From Rhizophagus clarus (Eukaryota > Glomeromycota > Glomeromycetes > Glomerales > Glomeraceae), in assembly GCA_015698045.1 (NCBI GenBank), contig BLAL01000315.1, positions 372,001 to 436,000 on the forward strand: 64,000 nt of DNA, in the 5' to 3' direction. Shown one piece after another: positions 21,849-34,243 of the stretch (position 1 is the stretch's first letter; each line of letters opens with the position of its first letter). The notes beneath the pieces were generated by a model. It did no database searches, was not told where the DNA came from, and saw only the letters and a list, made by a program, of their open reading frames with translations. Position numbers and translations under genes: made by a program.

Positions 21849-24088
21849 GATTTTTTTATAATTATAAAGTCGAGAAAAAGAAAGAATAAATTTATTTCTT
21901 AAATAATGTTATCATTAATTAATAATAATTCTAGTTAGCGTAATTGTTGTAACCTCAAACTCATTTCTTAAATTTCCTGATTAAATAATCAATGAATCCA
22001 TCTCTATTTTTACTTTCATCGTAACCTTACTCTTATAGACTAAATAAATAATCTCTAATTTTATTCTTTACTGTTAGTCTTATTATTATGCCTATTTATC
22101 TTACATCACTGTTTATTCGAACTTCGAAGTGTATTTTACCGCATCGTTATAAATGTATTTGGCTTAGTCACGACACGAACATTTCTAATACCGCAATTTT
22201 ACTGTTAATATCTGACTTTTATAACGTCTAATCGTCAATATGATATTGGAATAGAGTAAATTTTCGTCTCTCTTTTCCGAAGTGATTTATGATCTACTTG
22301 TTTGTCCGAATCTTTATGGATAAGGCTTCACACTACTAAAATTTTGAAATAAAATATGGACGAATCCTTACTTTATATAGAAGCAAATTTATTTATTATT
22401 CACAGGCGGTTAAAAATTTCATAATACTAGTTTATTTATTAAATCACGAGAATCTTGTATATATGCTCTTTTCTTCTCCGTTAATATAAAGCGCAAATCG
22501 GAGAGAAAAGAGAGAGTATTAATTGAATAGCCTGAACTAGTGGCTCTATAAGCAGCTGGATATCATGGGAAAAATGCTCATCTTTCTTTCTTAACAAAGA
22601 GACAGAATTAGTAAACTTATAGCTCGATTACAGAAACCTTAAAAGAAATTCCAAGATCAATTCTCTCTAAGTAAGTACCATTCGTTTACATGGGTACTTA
22701 AATCTTCATAAAAAAGATTAAAATCTTGGAAACAATAAAACATTATAATTTTCTTGAATTTTCCTGATACATCATCTCTGTCAATCTGTGTTTAAAGATA
22801 CAGAAAGCAATGAACAATAGAACACTAAGTCGTTTATAACAAAATATTATATGATGAAATTCCGAGTAGGACAGTTTCTGAGTTGATGTGCAGCTGGCTT
22901 TAAAGGTGACATGTCTATTAGTTATCTTTAATTAAATGATCATAAAAATATGGTTTACACATACTGTATGTAAGTATAGCATATTTTTATTACTATTTAT
23001 AAAAGGTTTTATAACAAAGTTTTCCTTAATATACTTAATGTTGGAATATTATTCGTTCCAAGACGCTCAATTCGACGATTGAATTACTGATCTTTATAAT
23101 CATTTAAACCAACCAATAAGTATATATAAGTATAATCATGAGCGACTAGTTGAAATTAATCAATTTCCTGGCCGGTCGCCATCCGCAGCAATCTTCTTAT
23201 AATCGCAAATTTTAACCTGCTTAGCATTAAATATTTTCAGGCGATGCTTCAGATGTGAAAGACTAAAATTTCATTATTTAAGACTACTTAAATTTGTTCT
23301 CGTGACCAAACAAGATCTAAATTTTGAGAAATGTAGATATTACACACTTCATCATGTAAGACCGAACTTAGTGAAAATCTCAACATTTTTCTGAAATGTT
23401 AAGTGTGCAAAAACAAATTAATTACCTGTGCTACAAATAAAGCCGAAACGGCACATTACACCAATTTCGACGTTATACCGGTATAACGGATAATGTATCA
23501 AGATTCCATTTTAATAAAAATCATTTGAAACCAAATCTGGTGTAATATTTATTTAATTACACCAATTACACCGCCTTTAATTCCTACCCCCATTCGACGA
23601 TCTTTGCATATTTGATAAACAATAAACAATCAAGGAAAGAAAATAAAGGATATATTAATAAGTCTTATGTTTTTCTTTTGGATCCGGAATGACAACTTAA
23701 ATCCCAATCACGTTAACGATTGTTTCTAGATATATTGAAAGGTTAGAATTCGGGTTAATAGTTGTTTAAAAGAAAATCAAATTAGATTATGTTTACCTTT
23801 GTTATAACAAATGAGTAAATACTATTAAGCAATGATAGCTTAAAAGTTAAAATCTCATAACTTAAGATGGCATTTAAATGATATTAATCAATAAACTTCA
23901 TAGAAACTGTGAACAAAAGTATATTATTTAAAAGGAATAAAAGAGGTTATTATATATAATTTATTATAAATATAAAATATTAGTTTTTTTTTTTTACATA
24001 AAAATTAATATATAAGTATAAATATATATATATATATACATATGCACAGTATATACAGTATATAAAGGAAAAAAAAACTTTTAAGGAC
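21849..24088. other. Intergenic, no gene supported
   Basis: About 2.2 kb of moderately AT-rich sequence without a credible frame. A near-perfect stem, CTCTTTTCTTCTCCG / CGGAGAGAAAAGAG with a loop of about 18 nt, lies at 22465-22515. At 23440-23580 there are short GGTGTAAT / ATTACACC inverted motifs. No tRNA-like fold was found. Confidence 0.35.
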
Positions 24089-25261
24089 TTAATTATATAT
24101 AAGACCTCTTGTTCTTCCTTTTAAAATTTTCTTTTCACTAAAAGATCTTTGTAACCAAATATTTTTCTTTAATACTAATTTACCTTCATTCTCAAATTTA
24201 ATTTTAATCTTTAATACATGCCTAACTTTAAAATGTTTCATGGGCCTTACCCCTTCGAACGCTTGAAATCTATTAGCTGATTCAAAAGCTGGGATATCTA
24301 ATTTCATTTCAATAAAATATTTATTAATTTCACCATCAATAATTTCAATACTTTCACCTGGTAATGTATATTCCAATATTTTATCAGATTTATCAAAATG
24401 AACAACTTCTTTTTCAACATTTTTGAATTTTTGATGTTCTTTAACTATAACACCAATTTCTTTAATTTTCATGTTCGAATCAGGTAAAGTTAAAGTAAGA
24501 GGTATTGTCATAATACTATTCATATCTATATATTCAGAAAATAATAAAGCTTCAAATTGTACATTATCTAATTTAAAATTGGACTTTTTCTTATTTGCAC
24601 CAGATCTATGCATTAATATTGGAACATCTCTCAATTTGAAAGTAGAAGGAAGACTATAACGATTAATGTGACAGGTCATTGAAATAAATTTATTTTTTTT
24701 TTGTAATTTAAAGAAATTACGTTTACGAGTGATGGTGATTCTAATTTCATAACGTATTATATTTTGAGATAAAGGTGTCTCTTTTTGATAAGGTAAAGAA
24801 TAAGAAGGTGGAATATCATCTTCAAGGGTAAAATCAAAATTTAAATCAAGAAAAGTTATTGGAGTAAATTTATTTGAAGTAGATTGATAAATACATTGTG
24901 TAGAAGAATAAAAAATATTTTTTGCATTATTAATATCATCATGAGTGTAAAAGGTCATTGCCTCCAGACCAACCAATGTAGCATCAATTCTTGATATGTG
25001 AATTGGTTTTGAAGACGGATAACGCAAATGAAAACCTCCAGAGATTTTCGATGGTCCTATGCCAAGATATCCAGTTTGAAAACTTGTCATATTATAAGGG
25101 TAAGAAAAGAAACATTTACTGCTTTTTGTTTTTAAAAGTCTTACAGTTGGTCTCATTGTTGAATATTCTTCTTCAACACGCTTTACATACACATATATAC
25201 CTGATAATTGTATGAAAGATAGAAAGGAGGAGGAATAAATTCGAAAAAAAAAGGAATTCAC
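24089..25261 (-). CDS. Arrestin-like domain protein
   Basis: One uninterrupted minus-strand frame of 390 codons. The most likely start is the internal Met at 25156 (MRPTVRLLKTK), giving 355 residues. The 35 codons upstream are hydrophobic and unlike the family, and a GTATATATGTG splice-like site lies in them. Features supporting an arrestin fold: beta-rich sequence throughout, the N-lobe segment with FTLEDDIPPSYSLPYQ followed by IIRYEIRITITRKR, and a C-lobe with FKLRDVPIL, MTIPLTLTLPDSNMKIKEI and a final HVLKIKIKFENEGKLVLKKN strand pair. Fungal arrestin-related proteins recruit ubiquitin ligases to plasma-membrane transporters. No PPxY motif is evident in this copy. Sequence similarity to named members cannot be checked here. 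Confidence 0.6.
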   Translation of the reverse strand: MNSFFFRIYSSSFLSFIQLSGIYVYVKRVEEEYSTMRPTVRLLKTKSSKCFFSYPYNMTSFQTGYLGIGPSKISGGFHLRYPSSKPIHISRIDATLVGLEAMTFYTHDDINNAKNIFYSSTQCIYQSTSNKFTPITFLDLNFDFTLEDDIPPSYSLPYQKETPLSQNIIRYEIRITITRKRNFFKLQKKNKFISMTCHINRYSLPSTFKLRDVPILMHRSGANKKKSNFKLDNVQFEALLFSEYIDMNSIMTIPLTLTLPDSNMKIKEIGVIVKEHQKFKNVEKEVVHFDKSDKILEYTLPGESIEIIDGEINKYFIEMKLDIPAFESANRFQAFEGVRPMKHFKVRHVLKIKIKFENEGKLVLKKNIWLQRSFSEKKILKGRTRGLIYN

Positions 25262-27096
25262 TTACTATTTATTTATTTATTTATTTGAGCTTCTAGGATC
25301 GACCTTTTTTTTAAATAAAAGTAAACACAATAAACCAAATTCCAATTTTTTTTTATTTTATTTTAATTTTTTTTGTGTTAAATTCCCTGAATCCACGTAC
25401 ATTAGCTTCATATTACCATATTACCACGCACAATGATCACATAAAAAGGGGGGGAGCAATTTCTGCGGGGGGATGATTTTTTTTAATCATATTACTTGTA
25501 ATCAAAATTGGTAACTCCGATCAACAACAATATTTTTCAATTTATGGTAATGGTATTATTCCGCAACGTTTCAAAATTAAATAAACAAATAAACAAATAT
25601 AATAAAAAAAAAAAAAAAAAGACTGAACATCCAATGAAAATCATAAAAAAAAAAAAATGATGTTTGATTATGTTTGAGAAAAAAGTAAATTAAAGTTTTT
25701 CAATGACTATGACGAATTTGTAAATCCTGCGTTTATTTTTTTACTGCGGCATTTTTATTTATATTCATTTTGTTACGTTATATTCTTTTTTTATCGAACA
25801 GATTATGGTTAGCTTAAATATATGAAACATTTAAAAAATGTATGACCACATGCAGTCAAATTTGAACATTTTTTTATTCTACTGATAGTTGTGTAATAAA
25901 GCTTATTTTTTTTTAACATTGTATTGATGTGTTAAAAAAAAAAAAAAAAGTTGATCTGATGATACAAATAGATTAAAAGAGTCAAAGGTCTAGAATTTTA
26001 TTTAAACTTTCAAGAGTTTAAAAAAAGCATAACTTAAATTCGGAAAAAAAAAAAAAAAAAAAAAATTCTAAATCAAGATAGGCTAAGAATGTTTCTTTAT
26101 AATTGTTGTAACTTGTAGTAAGCATTGTTTTATGAAACTATCTATATTTGTACTTACCGATCAAAATTATTGAAAATTGCCCCTTGCATCCAATGAACTT
26201 TTTTGTGTTATTCATTTTTTAATAAATTTGGAAAAATTATTAACTCCGGAAAATTCATAGTGTGTTTGACATGCAATACAATGACAATTGAAAGAAGTTA
26301 AATTCGGAAGCGGGAAAGCGGGAGGAGATTTATTTCCGTATCTTCTCCCCCCAAAAATTTAAATGACACAAATTAACCCTAACTTAATTTTTACTTATGG
26401 ATGATAATATTGATAATTGTTAGGATTTAAATCTTGAAAATCTAAAATTAAAATTTATTATTTGTGCACGAAAATGAACCTTATTTGTAATATATTCCCA
26501 AACTGGGCTTACATCGATTTAATTATATTTTTATTTCGTACTTTTTCTAACATTAAATGAGGGAACATTATTCACAAGTAAGGATATATTTTCATTCCGT
26601 ATTTTTACTTGTTTTATTCATGATTTTGAATGAACTCAACTATTTTGAACTTCATGTCTCCCTATTGTTCCTTTTCTTTTTAAGGACCTTATAACCGGAT
26701 TCCCACCCAAGGATACGTGTTAGCCTCTACAGGTAATTATTGACCACTTATATTTTACTATTGTAAAAAGAAAAATAAAAAAAAAGGGTTCATTTCTTTT
26801 TAATATTGGATTTAGGAAAATTTTCCTTATAGTAATTAATACGTTGAAAACACGAAATCCTAGGGGTATTTCTACATTTAAGGTAATTATTAACTAAATA
26901 TTTCAAGTTGTTTAATATACCTTTAAAGGAACAATCCGAAAGTTATTCATAATTATAATTTGGTAACACTTTCAGGTTAAATCACTTACTTTAATTGTTT
27001 ATATAATTACCAAGATGCTCTACAACTTTCTAGTTTCTCTTTGTTAGAGCTGCATCAAATATATATTTTAATACAACTTTGCATACCTTTTTTAAT
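25262..27096. other. Intergenic with an exon-like fragment
   Basis: No complete gene. At 26684-26732 a stretch of about 48 bp sits between TTTCTTTTTAAG and GTAATTATTGACC and reads GPYNRIPTQGYVLASTG, an exon-like island with both splice signals. The rest is AT-rich with several poly-A/T runs. Confidence 0.3.
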
Positions 27097-27673
27097 GACG
27101 ATCAGAATCCCGTTATAATACATGCCCGGCATTCAAAATCCTCGACAAATTATAATCTCGAAATTTCAAAATCCCGGAATTTTATTATTCCCAACATTCA
27201 TTATCTCGGCACTCATTATTCCAACATTCATTATCCCGATATTATTATTTTACTAACACTACTATCTTTGTAATCTCATGTATTATACTATTCTAATTAA
27301 AGTTGGATTTATTTTAATGTCAAATGCAAAGTTTCGCAAAATATTATTAAAATTGCTAATATTAAAAGTATGTTATCTATATAATAATAATAAAAGTATT
27401 AATTTTTGCAAAAGTATTATTATTAATTTTGCGAAGTATTAATGAATGGTAATAAAAAATGTTAGTCGTTATAATGATACGTTAATTTTTGAAAGTATAA
27501 TAGATACATATAAACAACAAAAAAAATATCTAATTTAACAATTATTGTCTATAGAAGAAATGTAATAATATAAAATTAAACAAAAATTAATAAATATCTG
27601 GATAGTGTGGGATTATAATTTGTCAGGATTTTGAAGGCGATCGGGCATTTATTATAAAGGGATCCTGATCGTC
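27097..27673. mobile_element. Long-inverted-repeat DNA element (577 bp)
   Basis: Left arm 27097-27160 (GACGATCAGAATCCCGTTAT...) and right arm 27607-27673 are imperfect inverted repeats of ~65 bp. Internal subterminal motifs ATTCATTATCYCG recur three times (27190-27240). The AAAATCCTCGACA motif resembles AAAATCCCGACA in the Mutator-like element at 42415, suggesting related families. No target duplication seen, no transposase. The small frame at 27079 lies within the left arm and is not called. Confidence 0.6.
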
Positions 27674-28853
27674 GGGACATCATTGTTTTTAATGAAATTA
27701 TCTATTACAATGATATCAAAATCGTTCCATTCCTTTCAATTCTAATTGAATAAATTCTTTCTTTTTGTGCCATCATATTCTTGACCTTCTTTCAACACCT
27801 TTTTAAAATAAAAAGCTCTTATAATTTTGCAGAAGCCGTAGAGTTTAAAAAAGAAAAATGTACAGAATTTGTATGGAATTTGTAATGTTGTATACGTTAA
27901 ATTAATTTTTTTTAATATGCTTATTAAAAATTATACACATACGGTATTTTTAAATTAATAATTTTTGTATAAAATTTGTTATTTAAAATTGTATTATACA
28001 AAATAATTATGACCAAAATTATAAAATTTTTTTTTTTAAAATTATATATTAAACAAGTTCTATTCGGGTACGATTAAGTTTACTAGACTATAATGTCTGA
28101 GGTGAATAATTTCTACCCAAATTGATGTCCTGCATTAATGCTTTTAATAACCAGAAACAATTCGTCTTGTTAAGTAGCACAGTAAATTCGCTATGCATTT
28201 CAGTTAATTTCAGCTGACATCTTAGAGTCTGTCCTTCCTACATTAATAAATTTGTCATCGCTCTTTTGCAAATCGGAGAAGCAATATATATTTGTATTAC
28301 ATTCTTTTATATTTTTCTGGGACCATTCGGTCTCGCAGATCTTAATTACATTTGGTTTTTTTTAAAGTTTGCGATTTCCATGTTAAATTATAATTATTTA
28401 TTTCACTATATGATGCCTGAATATCCGCGTAAAAAAAAATCCAGTTTTTTTACAAACGGAGAAAGATATTTGGTTTATAATCCTACTTAAAGAATCATAT
28501 AATTTATCAAGATTCTTTAAATAATAAATACTACGCATTACAGTGTGATATATCAGAATAAAGTGTATTAGCTTTTATCAGTAGGTTTAAGATTATAAGC
28601 CCGATTATGAGAATCACAATTATTTTCAATGTTTGTCTAATAGCAAAGAACTCCCTATGATATTTCTAATAATACATATTTTCGGATGACAAGTTATTGA
28701 AGTTCATGGATATCTATATAGAGCAAAAGTCTTGATCCCATGAATATTGAAGTTAGCCCAAAATATATTAATGAGTCTCACATATCAAAGCATTAGTACT
28801 GGATTACAAACTCCATTCAAAACCTTTTCTATACTAGGAAAGCATAAACTGTA
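27674..28853. other. Intergenic, no gene supported
   Basis: A 74-codon frame at 28266 has no recognisable domain and no coding context. The rest is AT-rich. Possible degraded gene debris around 28640-28760 could not be assigned. Confidence 0.3.
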
Positions 28854-29827
28854 GCAGTCACTGGACATTTCCAGCGCAGCGCCAATCACTAATTAAAAAT
28901 TTTGTACTACATAAATTAGCCTATCTTCATTTGGTTCGAACAGGACAAAGACTTTAACAAAATATAACTTTTTTTACAATACATTAGAAGTATCGCGTAT
29001 GAACTTTCAAATGGCACTAATTTTATTAAAATACCTCACTTCCTTAAATATTTCACTATATAAGGTTTTTCTGCAACTTTTTGAACTTTAAACTGAGATC
29101 CTTCTGCCAATATTAGTTCTTTCCAAAAGATTTTTACGTGACGAGTTAACCATTAATATAGTTGTATTGTTGTAAAATTTGGTTGGAAGTTTATATGTAC
29201 GTTGTTGAGAAATAGCCGAGAAAGTGAATTCTTTATTATACAGTAAGCGTCAGATCCAAAAAGCGTTTAGTTTACAAACGCTTCTAAGCTTCACTCAACT
29301 TTTTTATACAATAATTTAATTTTTAAATAAATTTCTAATTACATGTTTCAAAATAATATTCACTAATTAATAACTTTGTTCTATTATCCTTTCCCATATC
29401 AGATTTATATGGCAGCCACCAACTTCTAAACTGAATAATATTATTTTCGTTTAAAAACAAGATAAATAAATTTAGTATAATTTTGAAGACTAAGTTTTGC
29501 TTTTATAGTTGTAAAATATTCTATTTAATTATAAATTTATAGTATTTTAACGAAAAAATGACCAACTTCAAGGAGAGATTCTTCTAACTTGTCATTAATA
29601 AACAACCCTTGGAAAATTATATTGGCGTGTCAGTTAGAACTTGGAGAGTAAGAAAAAAAATTTTTTACGCATATTTATTGGATAAAAATCAAAGTTTACA
29701 TGTGACGAAAAAACTAGAAATTTGAATATTTACTAATAAATCATAGTAAAAAAAGTGATCGACAAGCTGCATATTTAATTAGTAAATCCATTTGACCCCC
29801 CTGATTCCGAAAATGTCCAGTGACTGG
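28854..29827. mobile_element. Tc1/mariner-like element remnant (974 bp)
   Basis: Ends GCAGTCACTGGACATTTCC (left) and CCAGTCACTGGACATTTTCG (complement of right), each next to TA (28852-28853 and 29828-29829), the mariner target dinucleotide. Beyond the first 17 bp the arms diverge (left AGCGCAGCGCC, right GGAATCAGGGGGG). The ~970-bp length would allow a degenerate transposase, but no frame survives. Confidence 0.6.
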
Positions 29828-29893
29828 TAGATTAAGTTTGACGTTAATGGGCACACAAAGTACTGTCACTATACTGTACAATAAATAAATTAT

Positions 29894-30080
29894 ACATGTT
29901 GCCGAAATTGGCCGAAATTATTTCCGAAATTGAAAGTCCAAAGGCCGAAATTGGCTGGAAATATTTTAGTAATTTGGTCAAATTTGTAATGCCGACTAGA
30001 ATTATAAAATATTTTCAGATATTTTCGGACATTGGACTTTCAATTTCGGAATATAATTTCGGCCAATTTCGGCAACATGT
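29894..30080. mobile_element. 187-bp foldback element
   Basis: Arms of 48 and 49 bp (29894-29941 and 30032-30080), beginning ACATGTTGCCGAAATTGGCC, differ by a single-base indel. The interior repeats GGCCGAAATTGGC. No target duplication is evident. A 112-codon frame from 29896 runs through the element and is an artefact for its first half. Confidence 0.65.
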
Positions 30081-30084
30081 GGTA

Positions 30085-30590
30085 ATTTTACAATTCGATC
30101 AAGAAAGTAAATTATATTTAGAATCATCTGATAATCCAATCCAACCCGTAGGTCCTGGAGCAGTGATCATCCGATCATTAGACCGGATAATTGCTGATCA
30201 TGCATTCATGCGACAAGATCTGTGCGTATATTGATTTTCGCATGTAATCGGAAAAAAATATTTTTTTCCTAAACAAATGAGAAAAAAAAAAAAAAATGTG
30301 AATAGTTGCAACACAAAACTTACCCTATAAATAATAAGGGTCTTGCGGAAGGGATCGCTGGAATCATATCTTCTCTCCTTTTTCAGCAAAATATAATATA
30401 AAACATGTAGAAGTTCGTGGAAATTCAGTCAACCTTCCTGCGAAATTTAAGGTGCTTATATTCCAGAAGTTATGCTCACATGCAAGGAAAATTTCTAATA
30501 AAGGTTGGCTTGTGTGTGTAACATTGGACTTTAGAAAAGTTTTCGTAACGTTAGCTTTCATTAAGTTCATTATTTGACTTTTTGTTTATT
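30085..30590 (+). pseudogene. Gene relic, unknown family
   Basis: Two coding-looking pieces survive. 30085-30230 includes NPIQPVGPGAVIIRSLDR and ADHAFMRQDL. 30386-30586, after a TTTTTCAG acceptor, reads KYNIKHVEVRGNSVNLPAKF and ends in a stop. The splice phases between them do not agree and the 5' part has been replaced by the foldback element, so this is probably a decayed gene. I do not recognise the family. Confidence 0.35.
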
Positions 30591-30704
30591 ATTATAAAAT
30601 TTTGGTAAAAAATTATATATAATTGGTTTTTATAACTTTTAATATTAAAATTTTCCTGTTATGATTAATACTTTGTTCATCATTAATGCAGTTATATCTG
30701 TTTA

Positions 30705-31593
30705 ACCCTTAAATCATTCTCCAATGGTTTGAATACAGAATAGGCTTCAATTTCTTCAATAGTATAAACATTAGCTATAGTACAATACGTTCTTTCACAT
30801 CTAATCCAGCAGGAAGCCTGAGGAATCACATTCAGAATCATACAAAGTACTAATTTATCTTCGGGAAATGAATAAGCTCCATAACTTATTTTCATATTTT
30901 GAGTATCTTCATTATTTTTAAACGAAAGAATAAAGTTATCTATATAATGATGATTATAAGCAAAAATACTAATAACATTTCTACCAGGATTAAATCTGAC
31001 CGAATTATACCCAACAAAAATTTTATCCAATTCTCGAATTTTAATTAAACTAGACTTACAACTTATTGAATTATTTTCATTATGAGCAAATATTGAAAGG
31101 ATATTTTAATTCTTTTTTATCAATCAAATTAACAATTACGTTAACAAATCTTGAATTAATAAATAATCTTTGAATTATAAATATACATATTTTAGGTTGT
31201 TCAGCTAAATGGTATGTCATAATTTCTTCATAAATATTATTTGGAATAATAGCCTCATAAGGTCGAACTTTATCATAAAAATCTTCAGAAATAATATTAA
31301 GAAATTTAAAATTTTGTCGAATCCAAGGTGAATGTTGTTAATCAAGTGAGTGATATTGTACAAAATGGAATAATAATCTAAAATTATCCGCTCCGGATCG
31401 ATCATCCAGAAGTAACTTTTTTTAAGTTCCACATACTTGAGAATAATTTCAAAGATAGAGGGACATCAGCCGGAATAACATCTTTAAAGTACTGAGAGCA
31501 AGCTTCATCAACTCGAATAATAATATTAAAATCTTCAGTATCTAGGATTGAAGAAATATCTTTTAAAAGGCTTGAGTGAAATTCCAAGGTCAT
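30705..31593 (-). pseudogene. BTB-BACK-TLDc pseudogene
   Basis: The minus strand begins at 31593 with MTLEFHSSLLKDISSILDTE, a typical BTB start. It then loses most of the BTB and BACK domains. A piece reading FYDKVRPYEAIIPNNIYEEI (about 31190-31300) matches the BACK-to-TLDc linker of the intact paralogs. After a stop, KIFVGYNSVRFNPGRN and ISYGAYSFPEDKL (30705-31030) are TLDc-like. Internal deletion, stop codons and frame changes show it is dead. The intact relatives in this window are at 34244 and 55887. Confidence 0.65.
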
Positions 31594-32742
31594 TTTTTCT
31601 GAATGTTAATAAATGTTAAAGTGAATTGCCAAAAATGTTAGGTAGTATACAGGTGTACAATTAGTTCGCGTGATTGTTTTATATATTCATTAATTGGCTT
31701 TTTAGAGTAGTATTCCATAAGTGATTTGAAATGACAAATGACTCTAATGACGGGCTTAAGTAACCTTAAATATAATTATAAAAAATACGTGTCGCACACG
31801 AGAAATACTCGTTACAATATATCTTTATTTTCTATAGGGGTAGGTTCATTCTGGGCGGAGATCATAATAAATATATTACTGTGACAATTTATTAGAAACA
31901 TGTTTTATATTCGGTCGTTGATCAGGTTTATTTGAGATTATGTTGTTCAATTAATTTTTATTGTTTAGTCAAGTAATACCATAAATATTAAGGTTTTTTT
32001 TAATTTCAAATAAAATCAAATGTAATAATATAATATATTGAATATTTGATAAGCTACAAAAAAGAATCATTTAAATTACAAACTAAGAAATTTGTAAAAT
32101 ATTTTATTACATTAACGTTTAAATAATTCTAAAAAAAATAAAAATCTGTTAAATACAATTTACAAGCAAACAATGAACTAATTTTCATTTGTTTTGTTAT
32201 CTAAATAATCAAATAAATAAATTAATCAATTTCGTATAGATAATTTTCCTTTTTATTTATATCACGTACCTAATAACTCCGTGTAATTAACTAAATTCAT
32301 TAAGTATTTGACTTGTATAACATTGCTTGTGGGTGTGGTTCAATAGCAAGATTATTATGCACAATTGGTGCATTTATAAAATCCTCATTCCAACATTTTT
32401 TTCCAATAATTTCAGGTCATTGATGTAATAATACAAATATTTTTTGAAAGAGAAAATTATTTGAAGAAAAAAAGAAAAGTACTCCTCTTTTACAAAGATG
32501 TCTTAAGGTATTTCTTTATTATGATTAGATTAAATAAGAGCTTATGATTCTCAATTTTTGATCTACTTAATTTGACGTCGATCCATTAATGTGGATTTGG
32601 TAACTTAATAGTAATTTTATTGTATACGTATTATTTATTTATAAAATCGATACTGAAAATAATAATAATAATTATTATGTTACTATTAAGCGCCGAAAAA
32701 AATTACATTTATTAAATAAATTTCTACCCACTTTCTGAATTC

Positions 32743-32774
<32 letters not shown>

Positions 32775-32789
32775 TTAATTTAATACAAA
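31594..32789. other. Intergenic, no gene seen
   Basis: AT-rich flank between the pseudogene and the divergent hemerythrin gene. Long T and A runs (about 32742-32775) immediately precede the hemerythrin start. No repeat structure recognised. Confidence 0.3.
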
Positions 32790-33020
32790 ATGAAATCAAT
32801 TTTCTCTCTCATCAAATCTAATTATCATTCTATTACTCTTGTTAACCTTGTTAAACCTTCTTATTCATCATATTTTCTTAATAAAAGATTTTATGTAGCC
32901 GGAGCCGTTTCTGTTGATCATGATATTATTAAATCTGCTTATCCTTACCCCAATCCAATTACAAACATGGCATGAGGACAATTCACTTTTTTTAATATTA
33001 AATTTTCGATTCAAAGAGAA

Positions 33021-33052
<32 letters not shown>

Positions 33053-33928
33053 TAAAAAAAATAGGCAAAAAGTAAAAATTTGACGATCAGAGATCATCGC
33101 GTTATCAAAGATTTATGGGGACGTTATCAGAAAGAAGCTAATGAAAATGAACGTCAAAAAATAGCGAATACAATTATTTATGAATGTAAGATAAAAAAAA
33201 ATTATTTTGCATTCTCTCATTATATAAAACTCATTAAACTTCTTATTATATATCATTAAGTCGCAGTACACACCGCCACGGAGGATATTGTTTTATATCC
33301 AGTATTAGAAAATCACTATCCTAACACAATCACGCGGAACATCATCAGATTAAAGAGACACTTCACAAATTGTTTTTGATGAAGATTTCCGATCATGGTT
33401 ATGATGATCTTTTAGCTAAAGCCATCAAGGTAAATTTTTCCATCACTTTTTATTTGCAAAATTATTTTGTATGTTAAAAGTATTGTTAATTGAAGGAATA
33501 TGAGAAGCACGCTGCTCAAGAAGAAAGTGATCATTTCCCTAAACTCAAAGAGGCAATCGGAGACGACAAACAATTGTTAAAATTAAGTGAAGAATTCGAA
33601 AGAATTCGTTCAAAAGTTCCTAATTACTCTTCCCTTACCATTCATGGCAAAGTTCGTATTTTGAAATAAAATATATAATTGTTTTATATATATTGTATTA
33701 TTAATTCTTTTTTTTTATATATATATATATATATATTTAAAGCATTCGACGGATGCTGCAAGTTAGTATATATTTTATTTGATTAAGTCTTATAGTAACT
33801 TTTTACTATTGTTAACGATAAAATTGTTTCTTATTACTAAAATCATGGTTTGCATGGCAGCTGCACCTCTTGACAAAATTTTCGATTCCCCACGTAATTA
33901 TGTCGAGACTATTCGTGATAAAATTTGA
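32790..33928 (+). CDS. Hemerythrin HHE-domain protein, with two apparent lesions
   Basis: Exons: 32790 to about 32970, 33065-33185, 33261-33429, 33496-33651, 33743-33761 and 33861-33928. The first 35 or so residues (MKSIFSLIKSNYH..., ending NKRFYVAGAV) look like a mitochondrial presequence. The HHE metal-binding residues appear in order: RDHRVIKDLW, FAVHTATEDIVLYPVLE, AEHHQIKETL and HAAQEESDHFPKL. The C-terminus ends DSPRNYVETIRDKI. Such proteins bind a di-iron centre and may sense or store oxygen or nitric oxide. Two problems: exon 1 runs into TGA after PNPITNMA without a usable GT donor, and exon 3 changes frame by one base between ENHYPN and AEHHQ. Each fits loss of a single base. Either this is a young pseudogene or the assembly has indels. 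Confidence 0.7.
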
Positions 33929-34243
33929 TTTATTATATTGAGGGTTATAGAAAAAAAAAGATGATTAGTAAATTTTACGTTTACCAATCACGAACAAATT
34001 TTTGGTAATTCGTTATACCTTATATGGATCTTAAAATTCTCAATGCCGTAATTATGATAAATTTAATTTAGGAATAATATTCTGGAATTTAATAATGAAT
34101 AATAAAATTATTAAAATATCTAATATTCTATTAAAATATGATATTTCTTGATATAATAATAATATTTCATAAACCATTTTTCAAAAAATGTATAAAAATG
34201 TAATATGCTTTATTAATGAAACCAAATGCATCCCATATTTCTA
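33929..34243. other. Convergent 3' spacer
   Basis: AT-rich spacer between the hemerythrin gene and the 3' end of the convergent BTB-TLDc gene. No repeat or terminator-like structure noted. Confidence 0.3.

Noticed and set aside
28266-28760. Possible protein-kinase remnant
   Set aside because: A few residues (FGLAD) and a downstream stretch are suggestive, but no catalytic motif is intact and no alignment could be made.
29896-30234. 112-codon plus-strand frame
   Set aside because: Its first half is the foldback element's inverted arms; only the second half looks like a gene relic.
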